Source: Candidatus Melainabacteria bacterium
GTDB taxonomy: Bacteria > Cyanobacteriota > Vampirovibrionia > Obscuribacterales > Obscuribacteraceae
Assembly (NCBI GenBank): GCA_003151275.1
Contig: PLXC01000159.1
Span: forward strand, 343,998-407,997
Reading direction: 5' to 3'
DNA length: 64,000 nt
Shown here in pieces: positions 16,466 through 24,934 of the stretch. Within the stretch, counting starts at the first letter, position 1, and every line of letters begins with the position of its first letter. A program made the position numbers and the translations under genes. The notes under the pieces were generated by a model. That model was not told the DNA's origin and did not search any database. It saw only the letters and a list, made by a program, of their open reading frames with translations.

Positions 16466-18298
16466 ATGAGCAAGTCTCACAAGACGTACACAATTGCGAT
16501 AACCGCTTCCATCGGTTGTGGCAAGTCGACTGTGCGACGGTGTTTGGAAGAGCTGGGCGTCCCCGTTGTCGATACTGACAACATCGCGCACCAACTTCTC
16601 AACTCACCGAACCCCATCTATCGCGCCATTCTTAACCGATTCGGCGATGATCTGGTGGACGCACCAAATGGACCCATTAACCGCAAGAGGCTCGGAGCAA
16701 TCATCTTCAACGACGCGCAAGCGCGTGAAGAACTGAATGCCCTGATGCATCCTGCCATTCGTCTGGTCTGCAAACAGCGGATCAAGGCGCTCAAAAGCGA
16801 CATCGTCGCTCTGGAAGTGCCGCTCCTCTTCGAATCTGGTCAACAAGACGACTACGACGAAGTTTGGGCGGTTCTCGCCGAGAGCAGTGTTCGCCTGAAG
16901 AGGCTTATGGAGCGAGATTCCATCACCGAGGAGCAAGCGCAACAGCGCATCGCTGCTCAGTGGCCTCAGGAAAAGAAAGCGGCTCTGGCGCATCGAATCA
17001 TCGACAACTCGGGCAGCATCGCTGAAACTCGTGTTCAAGTGATCGCCTGCCTGGCTAAAGCTCGCGCTGCAGCCAAGGCTAGTGCCGACAAAGTCGAGAA
17101 CGCGGAAGCCAACGAGGAATATCGCCAGATCCTCAAGCGTTTCGGTTATCTCGGCACGGAACAAGCGTTGGAGCAAATCGGCGATGTGTCGACGACTGCG
17201 CACAAAGAAGCGAAGGCTTCGATGACGCTCGTCGTTGACACGAACAATGCCGATGGCGACCACAACCAGCGCGAGCTGCAAGTGGATGTGCACATGACTG
17301 TGCGACAGACACGAGCAGATCCGCCTGACCCCTGTGGATGTTCCTGTGGTTGTGGAGACAAGTGCCGCACGAAATGTTCGTGTTGCACTGGATGTGGATG
17401 TGAGTGCAAGTGCCCTCCCGCACCGCCTCCACCTCCTCCTCCACCGCCGCCACCTCCTCCTCCACCGCCACCACCTCCTCCACCGCCACCGCCACCACCT
17501 CCTCCACCGCCGCCACCTCCACCACCGCCACCACCTCCACCACCGCCACCACCTCCTCCACCGCCACCACCTCCACCGCCGCCTCCTCCAATCAAGAAGA
17601 AGCGCAAATGCTGGTGGTGGATCGGAGCAATTGTGGCGGCGGTCCTGGCGTTCTGGATAATCCACCCAATGCATCCAGTGCACGACCCGGGAGGAGGTGG
17701 ATATTCACCGCCGCCCATCGTTCAGACGGAGCCCCCGCCGCCACCATATATGCCACCAACAAGCGGGCCTAGCAATCCCAATTGCGCTGGCTCGGTCAAG
17801 TATCTGTCCTCACCTCCGGATTTCATCCTCCAGTACCTGCACAACAATGTGCGGTTCCGGGTGGTGGAATGGAAGGTCGAGTACAGCAGCTCTGATTGCG
17901 GTGGTGCAATCGTGAGCGGCAAGGATTCATCTGGACGTCTGGTAAACGTGGAGAAGTACGGAGCGAATTTCCACTTCGAATATCAGTGGACGATCGCGTA
18001 CGGCTCAGGCAGTGTGCAGGTCGATCGCTTCGAGCCCTTCAACAACTTTGTTGGGCGCACGATTTATTCTTACGGCGGCAATGGTGCTCTAGTTGCTATC
18101 CGGCAGCTGGACGGAAACCAGAGGTTGCTCATGGATGCGCGTTTCGACCGCATCCTTGGTCGCCCTGCTGCCGTACTCAAGTTCTACGACGCGAGCACTG
18201 GGCGGCTGATCGACAGCACCACAATCGCGCACACAGACGTCCGATCCGCCCTGCAAGAGCGGTTCTACCTGTTCGACATGTTCGGACAGCTCAACTAA
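16466..18298 (+). CDS. coaE: Dephospho-CoA kinase fused to Cys-rich segment, 56-proline rod, membrane anchor and outer domain
   Basis: 610 aa, three times the usual CoaE length. Residues 1 to about 200 are CoaE, which phosphorylates dephospho-CoA in the last step of coenzyme A synthesis: P-loop ASIGCGKST (14-22, first Gly of the usual GxxxxGKS is Ala), DTDNIAHQLL (36-45), INRKRLGAIIF, ALMHPAIR and VPLLFESG. After a helical linker come 12 Cys in residues 290-316 (CGCSCGCGDKC, CSCCTGCGCECKC), metallothionein-like. An unbroken run of 56 Pro follows (320-375, codons CCT/CCA/CCG only). Then KKKRK and a membrane helix (about 383-400), and a C-terminal ~190-residue domain of unknown type. Positive-inside topology puts the kinase in the cytosol and the C-terminus outside. 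GGAG precedes the ATG. It heads an apparent operon with ppk2, 15 nt downstream. Confidence 0.9.
   Translation: MSKSHKTYTIAITASIGCGKSTVRRCLEELGVPVVDTDNIAHQLLNSPNPIYRAILNRFGDDLVDAPNGPINRKRLGAIIFNDAQAREELNALMHPAIRLVCKQRIKALKSDIVALEVPLLFESGQQDDYDEVWAVLAESSVRLKRLMERDSITEEQAQQRIAAQWPQEKKAALAHRIIDNSGSIAETRVQVIACLAKARAAAKASADKVENAEANEEYRQILKRFGYLGTEQALEQIGDVSTTAHKEAKASMTLVVDTNNADGDHNQRELQVDVHMTVRQTRADPPDPCGCSCGCGDKCRTKCSCCTGCGCECKCPPAPPPPPPPPPPPPPPPPPPPPPPPPPPPPPPPPPPPPPPPPPPPPPPPPPPPPPPPPIKKKRKCWWWIGAIVAAVLAFWIIHPMHPVHDPGGGGYSPPPIVQTEPPPPPYMPPTSGPSNPNCAGSVKYLSSPPDFILQYLHNNVRFRVVEWKVEYSSSDCGGAIVSGKDSSGRLVNVEKYGANFHFEYQWTIAYGSGSVQVDRFEPFNNFVGRTIYSYGGNGALVAIRQLDGNQRLLMDARFDRILGRPAAVLKFYDASTGRLIDSTTIAHTDVRSALQERFYLFDMFGQLN
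17414..17590 (+). repeat. Poly-proline codon tract
   Basis: Fifty-nine codons, of which the last 56 are all proline (17423-17590). They are a mixture of CCA, CCT and CCG with no CCC, in loosely repeated CCACCTCCT/CCACCGCCA blocks. The reading frame is preserved on both sides. The opposite strand reads as poly-Gly or as charged repeats, producing spurious open frames. Confidence 0.95.
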
Positions 18299-18313
18299 GA
18301 AAAGGGTGCTCTT

Positions 18314-19165
18314 ATGTCTAAAAAGACATCGAAGAAACTCGCCCGCGCCAAGAATTTCACACTCCTCAAAACGGGCGTGATCAAGGTGGCGGGCGAGTTT
18401 CCCAATCTGATCGAGCCTTGGGCCAAGGCCGACATTCCCGACTACCTTTCCGCCGTCGACCACTCCCTTGCCATGACTGACAAGGACGAGTACGAGAAGG
18501 CGTTGAAGAAGGAGGAGACCGAATTCAACCTCCTCGTTCGCCAGATGGCCGCGGCCAAAAAGTCGCTCGCCGTTGTTCTGCAAGGTCGGGACGGTGCCGG
18601 TAAGACTGGTGCCACCATGCGGATCACGGAAGCGCTGGGCTACGACTTCAAGATCTTCGCCAGCGTGCCGATCGGACCGCCAAGCGAAGAGGAGTTGCAG
18701 CACTACTACATGTGGCGCTTCGGCAAGCACGAGCGTATGCCTGCCTACGGTCAGGTGCGCGTCTTCGACCGCAGCTGGCAAGAGCGGGTGCTCGTCGAGC
18801 TGGTGATGGGCTACACGCCCGAAGCCCAGATTCGCGACTCATACGCTGAGCTGCGCGTCGCCGAGTGGCAGATGCAGCGTCAGGGCATCGTGCTCGTCAA
18901 GATCTGGCTCGACATCTCCAAGGGTGAGCAGAAGGTTCGCTTCAAGGCGCGCAAGAAGGACAAGCCCTGGAAGGTGAGCGCATCCGATGCGATCGCTCGC
19001 GCCCACTGGGACGACTACACGCCTGCCGCCAACGAGATGTTCCATCGCACCGGCAGTGACTTCGCGCCGCAGTTCATCATCTCGAGCGAGGACAAGCGTT
19101 ACAGCCGTGTCACCGTGCTGCGGGTGATCAACCAGCAGATGCGGGAAGCACTGTCCAAGAAGTAG
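18314..19165 (+). CDS. ppk2: Polyphosphate kinase 2 family protein
   Basis: A 283-aa cytosolic enzyme. PPK2 enzymes move phosphate between polyphosphate and nucleotides, usually making NTP or NDP from polyphosphate. Seen: Walker A GRDGAGKTG (91-99; the class usually has GRDAAGKGG), Walker B-type VFDRSWQERVLVE (150-162), the WRFGKHERMP segment, and the lid WDDYTPAANEMFHRTGS near residue 235. It has the short single-domain length. A ribosome-binding AAAGGG precedes the ATG. It sits 15 nt after the coaE fusion, so the two are probably cotranscribed. Subclass (I, II or III) cannot be assigned by eye. The Gly and Thr changes in Walker A are mild. Confidence 0.93.
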   Translation: MSKKTSKKLARAKNFTLLKTGVIKVAGEFPNLIEPWAKADIPDYLSAVDHSLAMTDKDEYEKALKKEETEFNLLVRQMAAAKKSLAVVLQGRDGAGKTGATMRITEALGYDFKIFASVPIGPPSEEELQHYYMWRFGKHERMPAYGQVRVFDRSWQERVLVELVMGYTPEAQIRDSYAELRVAEWQMQRQGIVLVKIWLDISKGEQKVRFKARKKDKPWKVSASDAIARAHWDDYTPAANEMFHRTGSDFAPQFIISSEDKRYSRVTVLRVINQQMREALSKK

Positions 19166-19240
19166 TCCAACACCTGAGAACTAGCGAGTTCAGTCCGCAA
19201 TGACTGGACTCGCGGTTCGAAGGGAAAGGAGCAACAGCTC

Positions 19241-20494
19241 ATGAACAAGACTGTCACAGTCTCGCTTGCACCCGGCCACACCTATCAACAGACGATAGCG
19301 GCTGGGCACCACAATGTCATTTCCGACGTAGCTACCACTGCTGGTGGTGCCGATGGCGGTCCCGATCCAAAAGACTTGGCTCTCGGCGCACTTGGTGCTT
19401 GCACCGCCATGACGATCATCATGGTTGCAGCGAAGCGCAAGTGGGACTTGAAGAGCGTTTCCGTTACCGTCACCTTGACGGAAGAGACGGATCCGAACGA
19501 CAAGAAACTGCGCATTGCGGTGATTACAGAGGACATCTCTGTCACAGGCAATCTCTCCGACGCGGAACTCGCAGACATCAAAGCTGCCGCGGCTAAATGC
19601 CCGGTTTACAAGTTGTTTGAGGGCGCCAAGCGATTGGTGACGAATGTCATCCCTCCGCCTGCCGCGGTCGTAGTCTCGTCGACACCGACAGACACAACCG
19701 CGCCAGACGCACCAGACACACCTGTAAACAAGGCAGACGTTGCACGACAGTTCGGTCGTACAGCCGAAGCATACGCAAGAAGTCCCGGTCACGCGCATGG
19801 CGCCGACCTGCAAATTCTGCTGCAATTGCTTTCGCCACAGCCGACCATGACTGTGCTAGACGTCGCCACTGGTGCCGGTCACACAGCCGCTGCCGTGGCA
19901 CCGTTCGTTAAAAAGGTAACCGCTTCCGATCTGGCACCTGAGATGATCGAGCAGACGCTCAAGCTCTTCGGTGAACGCGGTTTGATCAACGTGGAAGCGG
20001 TTGTGCGCGACGTCGAGGCTCTCGAGTTCGACGACGCTTCGTTCGACGCTGTCACTTGCAGAATCGCGCCGCACCATTTTCTCGACATCGAGAAGGCACT
20101 TGGGGAAATCGCTCGCGTTCTCAAGCCTGGTGGCGTCTTCGTTCTGGAAGACAGTTGCGTTCCAGAGGCACGCCGTCAAGATCAATTCATCAACCACCTC
20201 GAGAAATTGCGTGATCCAACTCACATCCGCTCCTACACCAAAAAGGAGTGGAAGGCGATCTTGCAGCGCGCCGGATTGAACGTGGTCAGGGTTCGCAACT
20301 ATCGCAAAACGCATGACGTCGCTGATTGGATCCAGCGCTCAGACCTGAGTGCCGGGGATCAACAGCGTGTCCGCGACGCCTTCAACAACGCGCCAGCATG
20401 GGCTCGCAAACAGTTTGCTATCACATACGATGGCACTCTGGCTGTCAGCTACTCCGACGACAAGGTGATTCTCAGGGCTGTCAAAATCGCTTAA
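19241..20494 (+). CDS. OsmC-type peroxiredoxin fused to SAM-dependent methyltransferase
   Basis: 417 aa. Residues 1 to about 138 are an OsmC/Ohr-type domain: LGALGACTAMTI with the peroxidatic-type Cys 54, and AAAKCPVYKLF with the second Cys 120, so both redox Cys are present. A Pro/Thr-rich linker (about 138-163) leads to a class I methyltransferase of the UbiE/Methyltransf_11 type, with SAM motif VLDVATGAGH (205-214), the acidic loop after TASDLAPEM, and the IARVLKPGGVFVLED segment. AAAGGAG precedes the ATG. It follows ppk2 by 75 bp on the same strand. OsmC domains reduce organic hydroperoxides; pairing one with a methyltransferase is unusual and the substrate is unknown. Both domain calls are confident. 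Confidence 0.92.
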   Translation: MNKTVTVSLAPGHTYQQTIAAGHHNVISDVATTAGGADGGPDPKDLALGALGACTAMTIIMVAAKRKWDLKSVSVTVTLTEETDPNDKKLRIAVITEDISVTGNLSDAELADIKAAAAKCPVYKLFEGAKRLVTNVIPPPAAVVVSSTPTDTTAPDAPDTPVNKADVARQFGRTAEAYARSPGHAHGADLQILLQLLSPQPTMTVLDVATGAGHTAAAVAPFVKKVTASDLAPEMIEQTLKLFGERGLINVEAVVRDVEALEFDDASFDAVTCRIAPHHFLDIEKALGEIARVLKPGGVFVLEDSCVPEARRQDQFINHLEKLRDPTHIRSYTKKEWKAILQRAGLNVVRVRNYRKTHDVADWIQRSDLSAGDQQRVRDAFNNAPAWARKQFAITYDGTLAVSYSDDKVILRAVKIA

Positions 20495-20543
20495 CCGGCG
20501 ATCTTTTCTCATCTGAGGTTACTGTTGTTCCGCTCAATTCATT

Positions 20544-20575
20544 GAACGTAGGCACCATAACTGGTGCCCACGTTC
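20544..20575 (+). promoter_or_regulatory. Strong hairpin of the GGCACC family in leader of 20646-20999
   Basis: GAACGT-a-GGCACC (20544-20556), loop ATAACT, GGTGCC-c-ACGTTC (20563-20575). The stem has 12 pairs with one mismatch. It has no T-run, so a leader or operator role is as likely as termination of the upstream gene. It lies 70 bp before the next start codon. Confidence 0.55.
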
Positions 20576-20645
20576 CCTTTCGCGATGACCGCCGCCGAGT
20601 GAATTCCTCACTGGAGTGGCATCGTCCTTACTTTGGGGTAAACTC

Positions 20646-20999
20646 ATGCCAATCATCATCACCATTGCGATCCTCGTTATCGCAGCTTCTGGGCTCGGCA
20701 CCGCCGGGTTCTTGCACATCAACCGCGTCAACAAGCGTCAATACGCCGAGTGGCTCGCCAAGATCGCAGCGCTCCCCCTGCCTGCGCGTCTCGACGAACT
20801 CTTGAAGGCAAGAAGCGAACGCGCCAGCGCCCGAGTTCACCTCGCCAGCGTGCGGAAGCAATTCAACCTTCGCTGGGGATATCGGACCAATCCGTATTTC
20901 TCTGCGTTGTTGTTCGCTCAGTCGGCTTACGCCGGCGCGCGTGATCGGGTTCGGCAAATCGAAGCGCTCTGCAAAGAGCCCTCCGACAGCGCCGAATAA
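20646..20999 (+). CDS. Small membrane-anchored protein
   Basis: A 117-aa protein of unknown function. I start at ATG 20646, preceded by TTGGGGT, rather than the upstream GTG. One N-terminal membrane helix (PIIITIAILVIAASGLGTAG) is followed by a positively charged, helical cytoplasmic tail rich in R, A and L. Topology and size resemble other short membrane proteins scattered among the G/C-ending genes of this window (40403, 54017, 59126). It is the last gene of the coaE-ppk2-osmC run and is followed by a strong terminator. Confidence 0.75.
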   Translation: MPIIITIAILVIAASGLGTAGFLHINRVNKRQYAEWLAKIAALPLPARLDELLKARSERASARVHLASVRKQFNLRWGYRTNPYFSALLFAQSAYAGARDRVRQIEALCKEPSDSAE

Positions 21000-21032
21000 T
21001 TCTGTTCGCAACAGAGGCGGAAAGGCAGGTCT

Positions 21033-21070
21033 AGCAGCTTCGGCTGCTGCACTTGCTTTTTCGTTTTTTA
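21033..21070 (+). terminator. Rho-independent terminator with UUCG tetraloop
   Basis: AGCAGC-TTCG-GCTGCT (21033-21048), extended by flanking pairs, followed by CTTGCTTTTTCGTTTTTTA. It closes the operon ending at 20999. Confidence 0.85.
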
Positions 21071-21157
21071 TTTATACTTGGCTATATAGTATGCACCGCA
21101 TATGGTAGCAAAGAAAATAGCGGACAAAACGTTCGCCATTTCAAACTCAAAACAACG

Positions 21158-21376
21158 TTACTTAGCTTCGGATTTTGTTTGTGACTCAATCGGTGCTTCT
21201 GCCTTTTTGTCATCACTCACTTTGGCAGCTTCTTTAAGTGGCTTATCGGTAGGGACGGAAGACGACTCTTTAGCGCCTTTACGATGTTTCGCCTCGCACT
21301 CTTTGTCACCGCAGGCAAACGCCGGCGCCGAAATTAAGACCAAGCCCAGAACCAATAACGTGACAGCGGTCTTCAT
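21158..21376 (-). CDS. Small exported protein
   Basis: 72 aa. The start is ATG 21376, with AAGGAG correctly spaced upstream; the longer frame adds 13 unlikely residues. A signal peptide (KTAVTLLVLGLVLISAPAFA) ends just before CGDKEC. The mature part is ~50 residues, Lys/Glu/Ser-rich and probably disordered, with two Cys near its N-terminus. The Cys context is not a classic lipobox. Function unknown. Confidence 0.75.
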   Translation of the reverse strand: MKTAVTLLVLGLVLISAPAFACGDKECEAKHRKGAKESSSVPTDKPLKEAAKVSDDKKAEAPIESQTKSEAK

Positions 21377-21560
21377 ATCTTTACTCCTTGCACTTGCCAA
21401 CCGGATATCATTCAAACACTACAACTGTGCGGGTTTCCGAGAAAGCCATGGCTTATTTTGCAAATTTTAAAATCGCAACATGAGCGAGTAATAGTGTCGT
21501 TGCAGAAAACATAAGTTATTCTAGTTCGCCGCTGCGCGAAAGGAAACCGGTCCACCCCAA

Positions 21561-22163
21561 ATGATGCTCCAAGTCAAATCTAATTTCATCCCAGTCTTGT
21601 CCATCCTGTTGTTGCTTATAGCTGTGAGTCTTGCGGGTTGCACCAGCAAAGAGCAGGCTTTGAAAGAGCGAGAAGCCTCGCTGGAAAAGTTTGTCACGTC
21701 TCTGACTCAAAACATCTTCGACCGCAATCCGCAAACGATTAAGGAGTCGATGGGCGAGCTAATGCGCCTGCAATTGAGCGAGAAAGCGCGCGACAAGCTG
21801 CAAGCGGCTGGCGAAATACCCGATACTGAACTCGATGTTCTGAAGATTATTGACGAAAATCAAAACAACCATCACTCGAATAAAGTCCAAGTGGACCTGG
21901 TTCGTCCGCTGGGACCCGTGGATAAGAATCAGGTACCGTTCAAAGTGACTGGTAAAAACATTTCTTTGATCAATGGCAAACCGGGTGATGACAAGGTGTT
22001 TTCGATCACGGTGGTTTGTGAACTAACCCCCGAAATGGGCGGCTATCCACGAGCTGTGGAAGTGACCGGGCTACCAAGCGCGAAGGCAGTTAGTCCAATT
22101 CCCAACAAGGCTTCCAACAAGTCTGTTCCAGCAGTGAACACCAAACGTAAGCATCATCGCTAA
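21561..22163 (+). CDS. Lipoprotein of unknown function
   Basis: 200 aa with an N-terminal hydrophobic segment ending in the lipobox L-A-G-C at about residue 27, so it should be lipid-anchored outside the cytoplasmic membrane. The mature part has a helical N-terminal half (KEQALKEREASLEKFV) and a beta-rich half, and ends in a basic tail (KRKHHR). No family is recognised. The start is one of two adjacent ATGs (21561/21564); an AAAGGAAA lies about 15 nt upstream, so translation initiation is not ideal. It is divergent from the small exported protein gene at 21158-21376. Confidence 0.8.
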   Translation: MMLQVKSNFIPVLSILLLLIAVSLAGCTSKEQALKEREASLEKFVTSLTQNIFDRNPQTIKESMGELMRLQLSEKARDKLQAAGEIPDTELDVLKIIDENQNNHHSNKVQVDLVRPLGPVDKNQVPFKVTGKNISLINGKPGDDKVFSITVVCELTPEMGGYPRAVEVTGLPSAKAVSPIPNKASNKSVPAVNTKRKHHR

Positions 22164-22172
22164 AGCCATTTA

Positions 22173-22226
22173 GGACACTCCAACGCTCGATTGGAAGAGT
22201 TCTTCATTTTTGGAGCGGGAGTGTCC
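22173..22226. other. Long imperfect stem-loop after the lipoprotein gene
   Basis: GGACACTC (22173-22180) pairs with GAGTGTCC (22219-22226), with an inner GCTC/GAGC pairing. There is no T-run on the plus strand. It may end the lipoprotein transcript or be a small structured RNA. Confidence 0.4.
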
Positions 22227-22257
22227 AAGGCGGATCGAAATACTATATGCATAAGTA

Positions 22258-22304
22258 TAAAAACAGAAAAAAGAATTAGAAACGGTGGTATTACAACCAC
22301 CGTT
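22258..22304 (-). terminator. Rho-independent terminator for the phospholipase-D-like gene
   Basis: On the minus strand: AACGGTGGT-tgtaat-ACCACCGTT (22304-22281), followed by TTCTAATTCTTTTTT and more T (down to 22258). It lies about 110 bp after the stop at 22412. Confidence 0.85.
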
Positions 22305-22411
22305 CCCAATCCAGAAGTTGCCCAACAGCGCCCGAGGGATGACCTTGCGGTCAGAGCCCCCGGGCGAGGGTGGGTAGTAAACGCACCGAATCCTGCTTTA
22401 CCTACCAGGAG

Positions 22412-24415
22412 TTACTTGGCGGGCTCAACAGGCGTGACAGGCGCTGCAGCAGGCAGTTCCGTGCCACCATCGACAGCAGGTGCCTCTGTACCACCATCGA
22501 CGACGGTGGTGGAGTCGGGCTTGACGACGTCGGCAGTGACGGCATCAGGAGTGACAACGTTCGCATCTGCCGTCCCATCGCCGGGCGCCGCACCAGCAAC
22601 TCCGGTAGAGACCGGTGCTGATGCGGGCTTGCGCTTCGGAGGCGGCACGACGAGAACGGGCTGCAGGTTGGGGTCGTCAATCAGCGAAGAGCCGTCCCAT
22701 TTGCCGGTGGCAAACAGTTGCGCCTCAAGCTGCTTGTAGCCGTCCAACAAGCCGTCTTGCCACGAATCGGTAGTGGCAAGCTTGCCCGTCCAACCAACAG
22801 CATTCTTCACGAACTTGCTCGCCTTGGCGGCGGCGCGGCTCTGGAAGTGCTTGTTGATGTCGACCATGTTGACGAACACGAACTGCGCCAACTTCTTGTT
22901 GCCGATGACGATGACGCCGTTCTCGTCATTGCCGTAGCTCGCCTTGGCACCGAGGTTGTCGGAACCAAAGATCACAATCGGCTTGTCACCCCACGGGTCG
23001 ATCACGATGATCTTGCCGTGAGTAATGGCGTGAGCATCCGGCAGCTTGAGCAGCTCTTTGACGAAGTCGGCAAAGTCCTGCTCATAGCCCGTTGCCAGAG
23101 TGAACAACGGCTGACGACCCTTGCGACGCTTGGTTTTGACACCGATGAGCGCGTCGTAGGTGCTGACAGTCATGAACTGGTACAGCTTCGCATTGCTGTT
23201 CCAGATGTCGGCCATCCACTGGACCACCGACGGGTTGCCCGGGTAAAACACCTCACCGACAAGGACGTCCTTCGCACCCTCCATCAGCGACTTCACTCTC
23301 GTCAGGAACGGCGAGAGCGGAACCGGAGGATTCTTGGGCTTGACCTTGCTGTCCATGCTCGGCTGGAAGTAAGTCTCGATGACCGTTCCATCCGAAAGGG
23401 TAATTGGTGCGTAACCCTTGGCGTTGCGCTGGCGGAACGCGAGCGACTGCTGGCTGTTGTCCGCCAGGAGCCGGTTCCAGTAGTCCATGACGTTCGCTGC
23501 CGCCTGAGCGTTGCGAATGCGAGCCACCATGTTCGACTGGCAACCCATACCCGTGTTCGTCCAGTTGGTGCTACCGGTTGTGACGTCCGTCGGCACCTTG
23601 TTCTTGTCGCACTTGACCTGGAACTTGTTGTGAGGAATGCCCCAAGCGCCGATCATGCGATCGTGAATGTCCGCCTTGTCGTCATGCAGCGCCTTGCGGG
23701 CGGGAGCATTGGTCAAGTCGTCGGCGCCGGTGTTGCCCAGGATGAGCGAGAAGTACTGGAGGTTCTTCCGCAGGAAGTCCACCAGTTGGTTCGCGCTCAG
23801 CTCGTAAATAGCCTGATACACGTGTCCACCATCGCTGGCGCACTCCGTGATCGGAGCCATGAGCATTGCCGGAACGTTCGCCATCAGCTCCTTGCGGATG
23901 ACGTTGTTGGGGTTGGTGTAGTCGTCCAGGGCGTCGATGAGCTTCTGGAAGTTGGGTTGACCGTCCGCACCGATCCCGATCATGTGGGCAAGCCACTGAG
24001 TCGAGAGAATGCCGCGAGTGAAAGCAACTTCGAAGGTTTCGTCGACCTTGGTGGTAAGCGTGACCGGATTGGTGGTGACGAGCAGACCCTTGATGGGAGT
24101 CAGTTTGGCGGGTGTACCGTCCAGGGCCTGAATCTCATAGGTGTATGTCTCGCCCGACTTGCCGGTAAAGTCGATCCACCACTTGCGTTGAATCGGCCAA
24201 ACCGTGCTCGGCTGGCTTTGCCAGTCCTTGTTGTCCTGGCCGTCGAACGGCAGCTTGGTCGTGATGATCTCGCGATCACCTTTTGCGTTGATCCGGGTGA
24301 GGGAGAAACCGAGAGAATTGGCGATCTTGACGCCTCGGTTCCAATCCCACCCAATGAGGGTCACCGTGTCGTTGTTGTGAGCAGCGGCGACCAGTTTGAT
24401 TGTTTGCGTAGCCAT
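22412..24415 (-). CDS. Phospholipase D-like protein with two HKD motifs
   Basis: 667 aa, starting at ATG 24415 with AAAGGAAA upstream. The longer frame to 24469 lacks a ribosome site. PLD superfamily enzymes cut or transfer phosphodiesters in lipids or nucleic acids using two HxK motifs. HKD-1: HNKFQVKC with His 262, and GSTNWT following. HKD-2: HGKIIVIDP with His 466, and GSDNLG following. Both His, both Lys and both trailing Asn are present, so it should be active. The N-terminal ~110 residues look like a beta-sandwich accessory domain. The C-terminal ~90 are Pro/Ala/Val/Thr-rich and disordered. No signal peptide is seen, unlike secreted phospholipases. Codons are G/C-ending. Substrate unknown. 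Confidence 0.9.
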   Translation of the reverse strand: MATQTIKLVAAAHNNDTVTLIGWDWNRGVKIANSLGFSLTRINAKGDREIITTKLPFDGQDNKDWQSQPSTVWPIQRKWWIDFTGKSGETYTYEIQALDGTPAKLTPIKGLLVTTNPVTLTTKVDETFEVAFTRGILSTQWLAHMIGIGADGQPNFQKLIDALDDYTNPNNVIRKELMANVPAMLMAPITECASDGGHVYQAIYELSANQLVDFLRKNLQYFSLILGNTGADDLTNAPARKALHDDKADIHDRMIGAWGIPHNKFQVKCDKNKVPTDVTTGSTNWTNTGMGCQSNMVARIRNAQAAANVMDYWNRLLADNSQQSLAFRQRNAKGYAPITLSDGTVIETYFQPSMDSKVKPKNPPVPLSPFLTRVKSLMEGAKDVLVGEVFYPGNPSVVQWMADIWNSNAKLYQFMTVSTYDALIGVKTKRRKGRQPLFTLATGYEQDFADFVKELLKLPDAHAITHGKIIVIDPWGDKPIVIFGSDNLGAKASYGNDENGVIVIGNKKLAQFVFVNMVDINKHFQSRAAAKASKFVKNAVGWTGKLATTDSWQDGLLDGYKQLEAQLFATGKWDGSSLIDDPNLQPVLVVPPPKRKPASAPVSTGVAGAAPGDGTADANVVTPDAVTADVVKPDSTTVVDGGTEAPAVDGGTELPAAAPVTPVEPAK

Positions 24416-24934
24416 AGTAGGTTTCCTTTCGTGCCGATAAATCGGCTTCTGGTGAAAAAAAAGCCACAACTCACAGCCCTACTGGGATGATTGTTGGTGG
24501 CTGTGAATGGTGATGAAGCTTGCTGTTGCTTAGGTGGTTAGGTGGTTGATATGGGAAAACGGTGATAACCAACCGTGCCGAAATCGCCTATATAAAAGCA
24601 ATAGGAGCTCATTTCAGAAAAGAATCTTGACTAAAGCTATATAGGCTTCTCTATTAAGCTCTTGAGGACTAATAGAAAAGCTATGCGAGCTATCGCAAAG
24701 CTAAGGGGGGCAGTGGAAACACATCTTGACTACTGTGCTATCTAGCGCTAGAAACGGAAGTTTCAGCTCTGCAAGGTTTTCTTACATTGCACAAAATGCA
24801 GTGATTACTTTGTGCTCGCTGCGATAGATCGTCCGCGCCTGGCATTTGCAACGCGCCAGCCAATCAGGCCAAGAGCCTGATGATGAGACTGTAATGGTAA
24901 GGTAACCACAGTTAATTTCCTGGGGAGTGAATCG
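24416..24934. other. 519-bp gene-free divergent intergenic region
   Basis: No gene recognised. It is AT-rich in the centre. It holds a hairpin ATCAGGC-caaga-GCCTGAT (24863-24881), 54 bp before the S9 peptidase start, and two TTGACT hexamers (24627 and about 24726) without good -10 partners. Confidence 0.5.

Noticed and set aside
17133..17718. Poly-Gly or charged-repeat proteins on the minus strand at the proline tract
   Set aside because: They are antisense readings of CCN repeats. The plus frame joins conserved CoaE motifs and the membrane segment without interruption.
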